Source: Diatrype stigma (Eukaryota > Ascomycota > Sordariomycetes > Xylariales > Diatrypaceae). From it: a stretch of 64,000 nt of DNA. The DNA is taken from NCBI GenBank assembly GCA_022225965.2, contig JAKJXP020000053.1, positions 248,001 through 312,000 on the forward strand, written 5' to 3'. The first letter of the stretch is position 1, and the number at the start of each line of letters is the position of its first letter. The translations under genes were made by a program, and so were the position numbers. The notes under the pieces are model-generated. The model ran no database searches, was not told the origin of the DNA, and saw only the letters and a program-made list of their open reading frames with translations. Below, in pieces: positions 25,248-37,271 of the stretch.

Positions 25248-26657
25248 TTATTGAGCCATCTGGTTGTTATATTCATCTGTTACATAAACAGGATACTGCT
25301 GCATTTGTTGCTGCTGGTATCCAGTCATGTTCGGCGGCTGGGGTGTCGGCGTAACCGGGCACCGAGGAGGAACGTATCGGTTCATGGGATCGGTCGTCGT
25401 CGTAGCCACACCAAAACAGACACCATCAGGGGTGATGGGCGGCGTCATGTATCCATCGGCAACTCCCACAACAGCGCCATTAACCTTCTGCGGGGTGCTG
25501 TAGATGTCACCTTGCTTCGAAGAGAGCGTTGCCTCCGTGGGAGGCGATGGTGGCCCCGCTCGTCGAGAGATGGCTGCTTGCTCTGCTAGAAACTCGGCTA
25601 GCTTCACTGAAACTCGTGAGAAGTGCTGCGACGAATACTTGCGCGACAGGGTGGCTGAAGGCTGGTGAAGGTGTTGCGACAGAGCCAGAACTGTGACATT
25701 CTCGGTGTGGTTCCATTCGCCATCGTTGACCTCGGGACGTCCTAATATGGCTCGTGCAAGGGCGAGCGAGGCACGGGCCATGATGGAGGGCTTGGTAGAG
25801 ACGAAATCACGATGATACAAGGCGATCTCGCAGAGATAGGCGGACATATGCTCCACCTCAAGGTCGTCATTCTCTTCGGCGACGATGAGCTGAGTGAAGA
25901 AGTCGACAGTCGGATGGCCAATGGTCCACTCCAGCGTATTAAGGACATGCATCTCCATCTGGGTGAACATGCCAGAATCGTACAGGCCACAGCACATGTT
26001 GTTCAACTCATTGATCTGAGGCACGCGGTCCTTCTTGTCACCATACTTGGCAGCAATCAGGAGCGCAGCGCAACCGACGAGTTGGTAGTGCTGCTTGTAG
26101 ACTACTCGTTTTGAACAATAACGATCTAGCAGGTTGATGGTGAGGAAGAGCGTTTCCGGAAGCAACGAGAAGGCGGCGTGAGCCTCGACGAGGAAGTCAA
26201 CTAGGTATGGTCGCATAAACCATTGTATCTCCCGTTGCATATCGATTAGGTTGGCGTCGGGCAGGGTCTCGTCCTATGATACTTTGTTAATTGCTGAACG
26301 GAACCAAGGGCATATTGATTACATAAGCTGTAGCAAGTGAAGCAATGCTAGGCTAGGGTCAAGTATAACAACGTTCCCAAGACGGGCATAGCAAAGCGTA
26401 ATGTTCGTGGTGATTGTCGGTGTAGGTGACAACAATAGGCCAGAAGAATGGGGACTGTGTGGACCTACCTCCATGTGTCTCATGTGTTGCATCATGTCCT
26501 CGAGGTACTCGTCGCCGGCGAGGCGGGAAAGCTCATTGGCAATCATCTCCTGTCGGTTGCGAGCCAACATCTTTGCAGCATCCTTGGCGGTGATCCGTGA
26601 GAACTTAGGCTCCTCGGACTCGACGAAGAATCCGGAGTCTGTGGTAGAGTACGCCAT
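25248..26657 (-). CDS. G1/S-specific cyclin (Cln/Puc1 type)
   Basis: Two exons on the minus strand: 26657-26469 and 26273-25248, giving 404 residues. The 195-bp intron has GTAGGT donor and ATAG acceptor and is phase 0. Exon 1 ends QHMRHME and exon 2 opens DETLPDANLIDMQREIQWFM, the classic beginning of a cyclin N-terminal box. The box continues RPYLVDFLVEAHAAF, LFLTINLLDRYCSKR and LVGCAALLIAAKYGDKK (about residues 75-165). A C-terminal cyclin fold follows, then a proline/threonine-rich tail with TPQK, TPPITPDG and CPVTPTPQPP, candidate CDK phosphorylation and turnover sites, ending in a Q-rich stretch. It resembles the single G1 cyclins of filamentous ascomycetes (Neurospora CLN-1, Aspergillus PucA) more than B-type cyclins. 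It is expected to bind the Cdc28/Cdc2 kinase and drive entry into the cell cycle. Family assignment is firm; exact orthology is inferred. Confidence 0.9.
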
Positions 26658-28700
26658 GTTGATCGGAAGGTTGTATCGGTGAAGAGGTAATTATGGTTGA
26701 GGCGACTATGGTGGACAGGCGAGTTCGACGTTCTGGGTGGTTGGCGGTGGGTGTGCTGAAAGAGCGACGATTAGGTTCTCCAGGAATCTCAGTTAGTTTG
26801 GTGAATTGATTGATTATTAGGTCGTCTTGCCGAGATCGAAGGATTGAATACCGCAGCAGACGATTATTACTATATTAAAGGAGTGTAGTGAATATTATCT
26901 TCCGAAAAGACTAATGATAAATGAATGACGATGGCCCCAATTGGTTGCCGTGGACTCAGAAAACGAGGAGGTGAATGAACAAGGTGAAGGATCGGGAGTG
27001 TGGCCGATTTTAACGATGTCGAGTGAAGAGTTCTAGATTCCCACTATTAGCGGAGGAGCGGAGGAGCTGATACCAGCCACGGCAGAAAGACAAATAAGAC
27101 CAATTGAGATCGATAAGACACGCCCCTTCGAATCGACATCAGGGGTATGGGCAATGGGCGGACAGGAATGGAATAGGAATGGAGGTATGGGTAGACATTA
27201 TTGCCCAGGGCATTCTGATTCGACCAGCATATTGTGGGGGAGGTTAGGACTTCCTGGTTCGGACTTCCTGGCACAAACCCACACGATGGACCCAGAGTTG
27301 TCTCTGACCGATGGGCAGTACTGCCAGTACATGAACCCACTCGAACCCATGGATGAACCACCGACTTTTTTTAGACTATGGTTGTGAATGTTGCACAGAA
27401 GAAAAGACTATCCCTTACCGCCACGATTAGATCCGACAGGAAATTAAGCGATTCCTGAGCGATTCCTAGAGGTTGGGTGGGAACGGCGAGTTAACGAGTC
27501 CCACGAGGCGAAGCTTTCTCGAGATGAAGCGTGAGTGCGGATTATACCATCAGAACACGAGGGAACCACTGGCAGATAACTGTAGATAGACGACATCCGA
27601 GTTAGAACCTGGGCACGCATCTAGGGCTGCTAGGGATACTGCAACTGCGACTGCAACCGCGACTGCGACTGCGACTGCAACCGCCACCGCCCGTCTTCGC
27701 GCCTTCACACATACCTCTACACTTGCACGCTTCTATCGGATCGTAGTAAGGGTGTCTAGGCTCATGTAGACTCCCGAGATGCTCGAATCGGAAGCAGACT
27801 CAGGGACTGAGTCTAATGCCGATTACTGTTCTTGAGGCTGAGATCCACTTGATTGCGATGGGCCAAAGTCAGATTCCAGGTACCGTTGGCACGGAGGAAT
27901 TCGAGGAGAGTTTGATTGCCTACTTAGGGCAGACACGCCAATTCTCCTAGAAAGGGTGTGTTTTTGTCGTCGGTAGTAAGGGATGTACCGGCCGAGGAAT
28001 GGAAGAGGGAACCGACCGACGGGATGAAGTCGAGGGGCGATTCGAAGGGGTGATGGGAGGGGGGGTTTCGTGGTAATTGAGCAGATTCCTCAAGAAAATA
28101 TTCCGAGGATTTCTAGCTAGGAACTACCGAACGATGGGAGGGCTAGCCGAAGAGGATATTTGTCTTAAAGCGAGAAGATGATTGGATTTTTGCTGCCAAT
28201 ATCTAATTCGCTTCTCTCTTCATTTATTCTTTCTCGACCCTGTCTCCTTCTCTGCTGTTGTGCTGGGGCTAATTAACGTTGTCGAAAGGGGCCTCCAGGG
28301 TGATGAACTCTCCACCTTTTTTGCTCTCCGTTGAATGAACAAGGAGAGACTCGATAGTGGAATTTTCAGGAGAGAGAAAGAGAACGAATGGATCGTGTAA
28401 GAGGAGGATAGAGGGGAGGAAGGAGAGTGAACAAGAAAGGCTTTCGAGTTGGAGGAGGATGAAGGAGGTGAAAAAGGATTGGAAGAGATTGGCTAAAGGT
28501 AGTTTTAAGACACACACCAGGTCGAGTTCAAGCCCACCCCCAGCCCAGCCAAAAAAGCAGCAACCCACACCAATGACACCGATGCACCACCAACCCTCAC
28601 CCACCTTGCCTTGGGGCTTTGGGGCCTTGGGTCCTTGGGTCCTTAGGTCCTTGGGTTGCCTGATCCTGTACGAATAGTCGGTACTCCTAGCAAGCATACC
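26658..28700 (-). promoter_or_regulatory. Long upstream region of the G1 cyclin (presumed leader and promoter)
   Basis: No plus-strand gene is seen here, and the minus strand carries only non-conserved frames (27361-27047, 104 codons; 28697-28269, 142 codons) in front of the cyclin start. The stretch includes an imperfect GCAACT/GCGACT hexamer array at about 27641-27690 and a GA-rich tract at 28340-28500. Long leaders with upstream frames are known for G1 cyclins such as yeast CLN3; whether this region is transcribed is inference. Confidence 0.35.
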
Positions 28701-30388
28701 TAGGTGGTACTCCTGGCACAGCAGCCGCTCCTAGCAAGCAGTACTAGGCAAGCTCGGTATTAAGCCGCCTTAGATGCCCTTAGAGGGCAATAGTCGCTGG
28801 TATTCAATGGTAGCAATCATTATTGCACGTTAGATGGGACTATGTAGCTACATACCCGGGTGTCTAACCACATCCATCCGCACGTATGTATTATTGCACA
28901 ATAGGTACGCACTACTCCCAGGTGCTCCTGCCCAGCTTGCCCAGGTAGGTATGTAGCTACTGTACCTACATACAATACGATTGCCATACAAACTGATACG
29001 ACACAATGGCTTGGTGAGGCACCCAACTAACAGCACCTACCACAGCATGCCGACTAGGGAGCTAGGCGATAGGTTAGGTACAGAAGGTAGGTAGGAGGTA
29101 TGTAGGTAGTTAGTCCTACCCAGTGCATCCCATTGGTATGCAGAGCAGCATCAGCACTATCAGCATTAACTAACAAGGAACCTTCGACTGCACAGTTGAG
29201 CGCGAATCCACATACACACGCACACACGCACACACGCACACACCGTGACGCTAGCAAACTACATACAACATACATGGGGCCGATGCTAGGTAGGTACCTA
29301 GACCGCACGCTTACAGGAACAGGCGGGAATCTCCAGTCACCACCAACTATAGCTGCCTACCGGTATTGAGCTTAAATGGCGAATGCACCTCCCACACGCG
29401 CACAGTTGCATGCCTCCAGCTCCATGTACATCCATCCGTTCCGTACGTACATACGTACGAGAGGGCAGGCAGCAGACAGGGAGGAGGGGCTGCGGATGGA
29501 TTGGATAGGACAGACAAGCAGCACACCAGCAGACGAGCCGACCAGAAGGAGGTGAAAGAACCAGAGGCCTGGCAAGGGCCGGGGTTGGAATTGGTTGACC
29601 GATTTATGGAGCACTAAACACTAGACTTGCAAGGTACCGCGCCCTGCCAGCCTGTAGGATAGGCCGTTCGACGATGCTGGGCGTGGTGGGCGTTCGGAGC
29701 TGATGACGGGGTTGTTGCCCCCCGGGTAGTACCTACTACTATTAGGTAGTAGCATGGCATTCTACAGAGGTAGGGACACCGTAGGAGTGGTAGGCTGGTA
29801 GGGCACATCCATCTGGCATCTCGCGTTGGTTGGCGAGTGTCAAACGTGTGGAGTTGTTGCTCGTCTCTTAATTTTTTTTCCAAGGTTTCTTCTCTCGGCT
29901 GGGAAATCAGGCCCGTCTCTCGGGCTATGCAAGGATCAAACGGGTAGGGGAAGGCCACTGGGGAGCGAGCGAGTTATGCTGATGACGGGAGACTGACACG
30001 CGCACAGTATTTGCTGATACAACGGGCTCTTTTATCACTGAGCTGGTTGGCTATCCTTTGGTCTGATAATCTAGAATCTGGATACATAGTGGCTTCTACC
30101 CAGCTGTTGGTGCATCTGTGATTTATTATCTGCCTTAGGTAGGTACTTCATTAGACCTGCAGTTAACGATTAGATGTCAGGCTAGGATTGTTCTATGAGC
30201 ATGAATATCGTGAGGTACGCAATGGCCCGGTCTCCGTACGTAGATTTGGCGCAGGTCCATTTGGGACGATTCTGCCTACAATGTGGATTCTCTGGTGCAT
30301 AACAAGCGTAAGGAATTTTATCTGTCTGTGAGTTCGAGAAGCGCGATACTCCCGTTCATCAAGCAGTAAGCACCTGCAGATTGTGTCA
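28701..30388. other. Intergenic with simple repeats, no supported gene
   Basis: Repeated TACCTAGGTAGG-like motifs occur (28690, 29085-29110, 29285-29300). A CA-rich microsatellite (CACACACG units) lies at about 29209-29244. Frames that cross these repeats have repeat-driven composition and are not genes. Confidence 0.6.
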
Positions 30389-30390
30389 TA

Positions 30391-30647
30391 CGAAGGTCGC
30401 GGCCACAATTGTTGATAACAAGCCCATATAGCCACAGTACGTAATAATTGAGCCGCACTTAACCTTCAAATTAGTTAGCGCAGTATGGACGCTATGCTTC
30501 AGTGGGCTTAAACCCTGGAAGTAATGCCATATACTGGCTTGAGCCACTGAAACCGCTAAGGCTTAATACAGTATCCCTTATATGTCATTTGCTATTCGCA
30601 CATACCCAGACATGGGCTATGATCAACAATTGTGGCCGCGACCTTCG
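30391..30647. mobile_element. TA-flanked MITE (copy 1), 257 bp
   Basis: Perfect 26-bp terminal inverted repeats, starting CGAAGGTCGCGGCCACAATT, lie at 30391-30416 and 30622-30647. Each end is flanked by the dinucleotide TA (30389-30390 and 30648-30649), the target duplication of Tc1/mariner-type elements. The 205-bp interior has no coding frame but has further self-complementary segments (TTCAGTGGGCTTAA near 30498 against TTGAGCCACTGAA near 30538). Copy 2 at 53599-53859 has nearly the same size and the same outer motif. Non-autonomous status is inferred from size and lack of a transposase. Confidence 0.75.
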
Positions 30648-30649
30648 TA

Positions 30650-33600
30650 GATAGGTATAAGTAGGTACCTAGGCACTCAATATTCTTACATACCTACCTG
30701 TTAGGTATAGGTAGGTAGGCAGGCATACCAGGCGCCACCGCCATATTACAGGTGCTTGAATACCAGCAACAACCTTGAACACAAGCATCTGAAGATATCT
30801 ACAGAAATGCACGAATAGATGTGCAGTAGCAGTCGGGTTCCTTATAGATCCCCTTTCGTCGAGGACCAGTCATATCGGGCGGATCCAGTGTCTATTTGTT
30901 TGTTTGGTAGGCCATGTGAATGGCCGCCTTCTTCTGTCCTGGTGGCCATTGTTATGTACGTGTATTGTGCATCCGTTGATTGTATAGGCAGGTTAGGTAT
31001 ATAGCTATTGTACCTATGCGGCCTGTTTCGAGAACTGACGATACTTCCGCCCATACCCAGACCTACATACCTACATACATGCATGCATGCATGCATGAAT
31101 GTTCAGTTCATCCAGATGCACATACATAATATGCACGTAATAATGCCATTTGCGGGAAGCACCTTCTGTAGCCACTCCACTGGGTTGGTAATAATAATAA
31201 GGAAACTCCCCTCCCGGAATGGGTTGACGTCGGTCTGAAGCCTCTGAACCTTCTTCACCAGACTCCTCTTTGAAGCAAAATTTCTCTGCTCTCGCGAGGT
31301 TAGAAAGCGGTCTCTTGACTAAACACGCCGACATATCGCCATGACGGAGAGGAGCAGAGCAGAAAATGTCTTCGTCTCCCCACTCTGGATGCATGCAATG
31401 ATGAGCTCCAGAACACGGTGAAGAGCGACAACCAGGCAACGTATGGGGTTTCGACGGAAGCTAACATTGAAGGTGTAGAATAGAGATGTACCGTGCCATT
31501 TCCCGATCTGTAACCGCAACGCGTACTGTACGTACTAGAATTTCGGAGATGGTTTGCGCCAAGTTCCGTGACGCAGCGCCCCCTTTAAAACGCCTGAACG
31601 TACAGCGTAAGGCCTTGTATATCCGTCGGGGGCTTAATTGTACGGAGATGAACGACACTGAAGCTAATGCGGACAGGATGGAGGATGATTCACCACTGTC
31701 TGGGTACGATATCGAACATCATATAGTGTTCTCGAAGCTTCAGACAAGCAGGCATGATAATCTCAGGGGCCGCGCACAATGAGACGGATTGCTCGAGATA
31801 GTTAGTATAGTCGCCTGCATATCAAGGTCTAGGCACAGTGCGCGGTTGGATGGCTCTGACAATCGGGGATGGCACCCATGTTGAGCTTGTCTTTCGTGAG
31901 AAAGGATGAGGTAAGGCAAGTCTGGCAACATGGTGCTAATGCAGATTGGGCCGCCTCAGATTAGCCTTTCTGCTGCTTAAGTCTAAAACATCCATGATCT
32001 TCCTAAAAATTAATGAGATTTGCTAGATACCTGCCTGTCCGTCAGCCAGGCCTCGCCGTCAGTCTTATTAAAGACTCCATAGAACCGGCTATGTCAGCTT
32101 CGCGTTTTGACCGCATACTTCGTACACGCCGCTTAAGGGGTTATTAGACCGAACCCAACAATGCCTTACAATGCTGGGTCTCACCACCTATTGAAGCCAT
32201 CTATACACTGTAAGGGTTACGATGCCTACCCGCAATAGGATAGCAGGTTTTGCTACTGCAGACGATCTGGACGATGTGCGAACGATGTGCGAACACTTTC
32301 ATCATCATCACCATTACTAGCAGCAAGGGAAGCAGGGTTTACCTGTAAATAGCAAGTAGCGTTGCATCCTCAGCCCTTAAAGTCCGCAAAGACGAACAAG
32401 GTATAAAAGGGTAAAATGAACTTTCCGGACCAGCCAGTTGCGCCAAAGCCCATTTCTTAGACTGGGCATCATGGCCAATCAAGCGCGCCCGACGCGGTCC
32501 TACACGACTCTCAGAAATCAATTAATCCTGCGTGTCATATGCAATGGGTATGGATCCCGCTGCTAATCCGGGCTTGGGTTGCTCTACGCCTCAACTGAAC
32601 CTCTACCCGAGAGTCGCAGCTAGGTGCTAGTCAGACAGTTCTATTATATTACCAAGAGCTATCGCGTGTCGGAGGGGTCTTCTCGTGGCATAGTATCTCC
32701 TATTCGTCATCCTTGTACAACTTGACTCGCGGTGCCGCAAACTATTGCTCCCACCCCCTCTTGCCGGCTGTTATAGTGGCTTGCCAGGAATTTCCCATGT
32801 AAACCATCCCGTGCGGTCAATGTGATGGTAAATATAGTTGGGTATGGTGTGGCATGTTGTCTGTCTGCCTACTTGGTAGCATGCATGAAGAAGGGGCCAG
32901 TCCTAGGATCAGCCTTTCCAGTAAGAACGTTGTGTTACTGAGGTGGGCTGTTGGTAAAGATTCTACTAATGATGGACCGATGATTGATTGCTTCGCGCAT
33001 TTCAAGTCGTTGGATGTGCATTTTATATGCCAATTGGTATGTCCGGTCTGTAGATCTAGTCCCGCTGCCTCACGACAGGTATTAGCACCTATGCTTTTGG
33101 CAATCCACCAAGTTCTTAGCCGTCTTATGAAAGGGCATTTTTCAGTCTGGCCATGCATGTCTACACGCCTCGAAGTGCATCAGCGTTCAAGAAGTGAAAT
33201 TGTATCAAGAACAGCCTTAAATAAGGTATGCGAGACTACCTAGTTTCGTGTCCACTGGCTTGGTGCCGTATGGAATGGCAAGATTGGCTGAGTGGCTCTC
33301 AGCTTGTAATGTACCATACGGAGTAATTAGTTAGTAGGTACTTAGGTAAGTATGCACGCATCTCGCATCCTGTCAGGGACCAATAACCACACCGATAGTC
33401 ACCTGCCAAACAAGGCAGAGGATCACAGTGCATCTTGCTCCAGTGCAAGCGAGCCTCGCTCTTTTCATTCTATGTACGTATTGGTACAATGTTTTGGTCC
33501 ATAGCCGTGCTTATGTTTGAGAAATATGATGATGATACACGAGAGGAGCAAGCAAAGCAATCTGGCAATCCAAAAAAACCAACACAGCCTCAACTGAACA

Positions 33601-36600
33601 CCGATTACTACGGCCGTAGCTGTATAAGGTAATTTCGTAAATCTATTCTTTTTTGCACCGCTTCCTTTTATTCCACCTACATATGCACGTATGCACGTAG
33701 CGGCATGCAACGGCTGCCTTATCTTGCCTTGCGTTAGAAGAGGCGAATCTTATAGCCGCACCACTTGCTCTCCGTATGCTCCATGGTGACTTGTCCATAT
33801 GTCGCACAATGACATTGTGAGTCGAGACACGCCGACAAATCTGAATAAACGTGTTACACAACCCCCTACAGCCGCCGTTTAGATCTCTGTGGAGATACCT
33901 AGGTAGTATGAATATAGTAATATGCAAGGCTCCCTTAACACGGCACAGCCTTGTCACGAGTTTGAAAAATATTAGGACTGGGTCTAGAGGTGTGTATATA
34001 CACATGCTTTGCGCGACTGCTTTGCAACCCGCTTTGCAACCCATTAGTCAAGGGCCAAGGCTGTTGCGCGTTGATAGTCATTAAAGACGTAACTTTCTAT
34101 TTAAGAATACAGATAGGACCCCTCATTTAGATGGGCATGGAACAACTTGGGTCACCCCGCATTCAGGGGAATAGATGCAACCCTGCTCGATTGAGGTCCA
34201 ATGAGATTAATTGGTATCCAGAGATATGAAACTCGTACTTTGATACTGTACTGTAATATACGAAGGATACACCTATATATACGCCTATACTATAGGTTAT
34301 ATCCGAAGAGTTATGAGCTGTTAAGCCACCTATAATGTCAGTTCTTAACAATGATAAGGGTAAGACTAACAAAGACCAAACCTTGACTCCGTACATAAGT
34401 AACTGTAACTACTTACATAGCTGGAGGGTTGTATTACTACTTACGCAGCAAGGGATTGGTGGACCTGCATTCTTGATTCAGCCCTGTCAATACCTATCCG
34501 CACCTCAAATGATCGCGCATCTACGAATAACGCGTTATACTAACCCCTCACGTCCCATACCAACATCACTTCCTACTACGTATGGACCACCTACCTAGGT
34601 AGGTACCTAGGTATCCTTCAGGTTCATGGTGCGGATAAGCCAACTACCAATATGAACCACGTGCGAAATAGCTTAAACATTGAAGCGAATTCCTGAAGAT
34701 AAAGCATTGGACTTAAACTAAGCGAACTTTAAACTCACGGGAATGACGTGTAGCGCGTTTAAAGTGGAGACATCCCGAAGAACAGAAGAACGCCGACCAA
34801 TCTGGAAACTAATCCGCTTTTCGCTTAGTTAAATCATCCAGGCACGGCCGTGTTTAAAACTCAAGCTCTGTCCGGCCTGCCGGTCTCAGGTCTGCTGCCC
34901 GTTGCCCGTCCAGGAAATCCAATTTCTTATGTTATAACTAGTATTTGTTCATGGGGTTTTCGATGAAGATCTAATCTCACGATCCCGTCAAGCCGATTGG
35001 TTTTCTCAAGCACATTTCATTTCCCAACGTAACCAGCGGTGAATCTTTTCGGGAAGAAGTCAGAATGTTGGCTTGGAATATGGAGCCGCACTCTTCTCTT
35101 ATTACTACATAACAATCTTTGGTCTCCCTCTTATTGTTTGCCGACTACCGACCCCATCGTGGCCGACCATGGCCCGCATCGTCCGTCCCCTTCAGCGTTG
35201 CCCCGCCCAAACCTCCTAACGTCGCGTATAAATTTTCCTAACTACTGATACCTACTGAGTCCATTCTTGTACCTACCTGATTACTAACGGCCTGCCATTT
35301 CCCCTTGGCATTCTTAATCTTCATATAGACGAACCTAGTTTAATTCCGGCATTCCCAGACAGCTGTACCTGTTAAAATCAACGTTGTAGCTGATATCATG
35401 CAGTCATTAGGCATTCCCAATTAACACATAAACCACTGCTCTCCTGATGGCGATGGCAATTAATACAGCCAACCTTGTTAAGAGCGCTTAAGAGCTTTTC
35501 AATCCACCTGCCATGTGCCCAACCGGGCTGCGGGGACCCCCACTTGTGTCCCATCGTTCCGGCTCGTGAAAAACTTCGTTCACTCCTCATCGCCTTCCAC
35601 TATTACATAGTAGGCGGGTTAGTCCCAGGGCGGCTTCTGACTGCATAACGCTATCTACAACATGCTTCTCTGGTCTCCGAGCCGACTTGACGATTTGGGC
35701 CTCATATTGGCCAGATTAACATCGGTATAACAGCCTCGGCTCACCAAGAAAACGAGGTGTCCCATCCAGTAGGCGGGCAGCGATTTCTACGCACTCGGCC
35801 CGCGAACTATGACTATGGGTCTGGTTCGAACTTACGCTCGAACATATAGTATGCATGTCAACGGCGAATCTAGCACTGTTCTAGATGCTGGAGAACAGAA
35901 TTTTCAGTATGACATTGCCTATTAGCCGCGTTGGCTTGGGTCCGAGTCTGGAGGCTGGTACGTAAAGCTCCGGATCTTGCATATCTTCATAGCTACAAAC
36001 CATGCCTCAATCGACAGTCTCGAGGTTCAATTGGTCTCATAGGCTCAGTCTGAGGGGTGAATCGTCTTTAGTTCCAAGAAACCTCGACAATAGAGGCCAT
36101 ATTCAACACACGCTAATGCTACAAAAATTCTACACGCCGGTACTCGGTCACATTTCCTGAGGTTGGTTGCAACTTGCAAGCCCTACTACGTAGTATTCAT
36201 CAAGATTGGCTATGCCGAAAGCAGACAGCTTCGCTCTGATTTTTCACGTGGTTGGCGTCTAATATTTTTCCCTTGCTATAGGCGGTCATCAAGGGTCACT
36301 GCCTGCTCATATAATATATTGGTAAAGTGTTGGTAAAAGCGAACCGGCATCGCATCCTACCTCGACTTCCCCCTCCCAAACAGAGCCCTTGATATCTTCA
36401 CAGCACTATCTGTACTATCTAGTCTTCATACCATCAGACAGGAAAACATTGCGAAGTTGATTCTCATGTTATCCCGTACCTCTACCCTATTCCCTTCTAA
36501 GCCCGCCATCCAATACCTATTCTCGGACATCTCGTTACGAACGAGCAATTAACTCAATGATGTATACAACACCACTACCAAATCCTGCTAGGTACCGGGC

Positions 36601-37001
36601 GATATGCCGATGTTTCATAGCGATACAAGAGCAATTATAACGCAATTATAATACGGCTATGAAATTACTATAGACAGTCGTTGTACGATGGTCTAGAGCG
36701 TCACCCCGCATGTTCTGTCTCATGAAGGACACGATACCCTGTCGAAGTCAGGCTTTCCATATAGATTAATGCGTGGAAAGCAGAGATATATTGACACATC
36801 GTCATCGTAGCAAGCTGTTCCCCATCCTCTATGCGGTAGATAATTGTTAAGCCTTGTCAGCCCAAAGCACGTCGGTTATGGATGATCGAATCTGACCTTC
36901 CTGTCCCCCGCCCCCACAACACCGATGCGATCCTTTCCCTGCACATCAACGGGTGCTTGCGTCTGAGTTCCCGCAGCAAACAGTTATATGCACCGTCTTA
37001 A
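30650..37001. other. Gene-poor region, no supported gene
   Basis: This includes a GCAT tandem tract at about 31078-31097 and clusters of TACCTAGGTA-like palindromes (30655-30720, 33895, 34590-34610). Several 60-130 codon frames at 31071-31782 and 32817-33243 overlap antisense to each other and match no family I know. From about 35600 to 36990 there is not even a 60-codon frame in any of the six readings. Confidence 0.6.
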
Positions 37002-37271
37002 TCAGCCAAGCTCATTATCCAGCGGTTGAGGATTAGTCCTAATAGTATTCCCCTCTTGCCGAAATAATAGTCCAGCCGTGCGCGCAACGAGCTGGAAGTT
37101 AGCTGGGAGGCAAACGGTAAGGAAGGATGTGGACAATTTCGAGAATCGAGTTTCGCCCATGCCATAGTCGCATTGATGCACCTCATTCGCAAACGCTTGG
37201 ATTAACGCTAAGCAAAGAGTGGCAGTGAGTGGTAAGCAGAAAGCTGTTTTCGCGGGTTCATAATGCGACAT
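37002..37271 (-). CDS. Possible small secreted protein (weak)
   Basis: An 89-codon frame starting at ATG 37271 (MSHYEPAKTAF) with a hydrophobic stretch CLPLTATLCLALIQAFA at about residues 12-28 that reads like a signal peptide with cleavage after AFA. The mature part would contain two cysteines (HQCDYG and TVCLPANF) and end NPQPLDNELG. An in-frame ATG lies 11 codons upstream but would bury the signal. No family is recognised and no intron is needed. Signal-like hydrophobic stretches occur by chance in non-coding frames, and the surrounding region is otherwise empty. Confidence 0.25.
   Translation of the reverse strand: MSHYEPAKTAFCLPLTATLCLALIQAFANEVHQCDYGMGETRFSKLSTSFLTVCLPANFQLVARTAGLLFRQEGNTIRTNPQPLDNELG

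Noticed and set aside
31071..31782. Overlapping frames on both strands with some protein-like segments
   Set aside because: The best segments lie in different phases with no consistent splice sites joining them, and no family is recognised.
32817..33243. 129-codon (+) and 113-codon (-) overlapping frames
   Set aside because: No motif in either; each is explained as the other's shadow or as chance.
33283..33300. TGGCTGAGTGG, resembling a tRNA A box
   Set aside because: No B box or cloverleaf arms follow within 80 bases.
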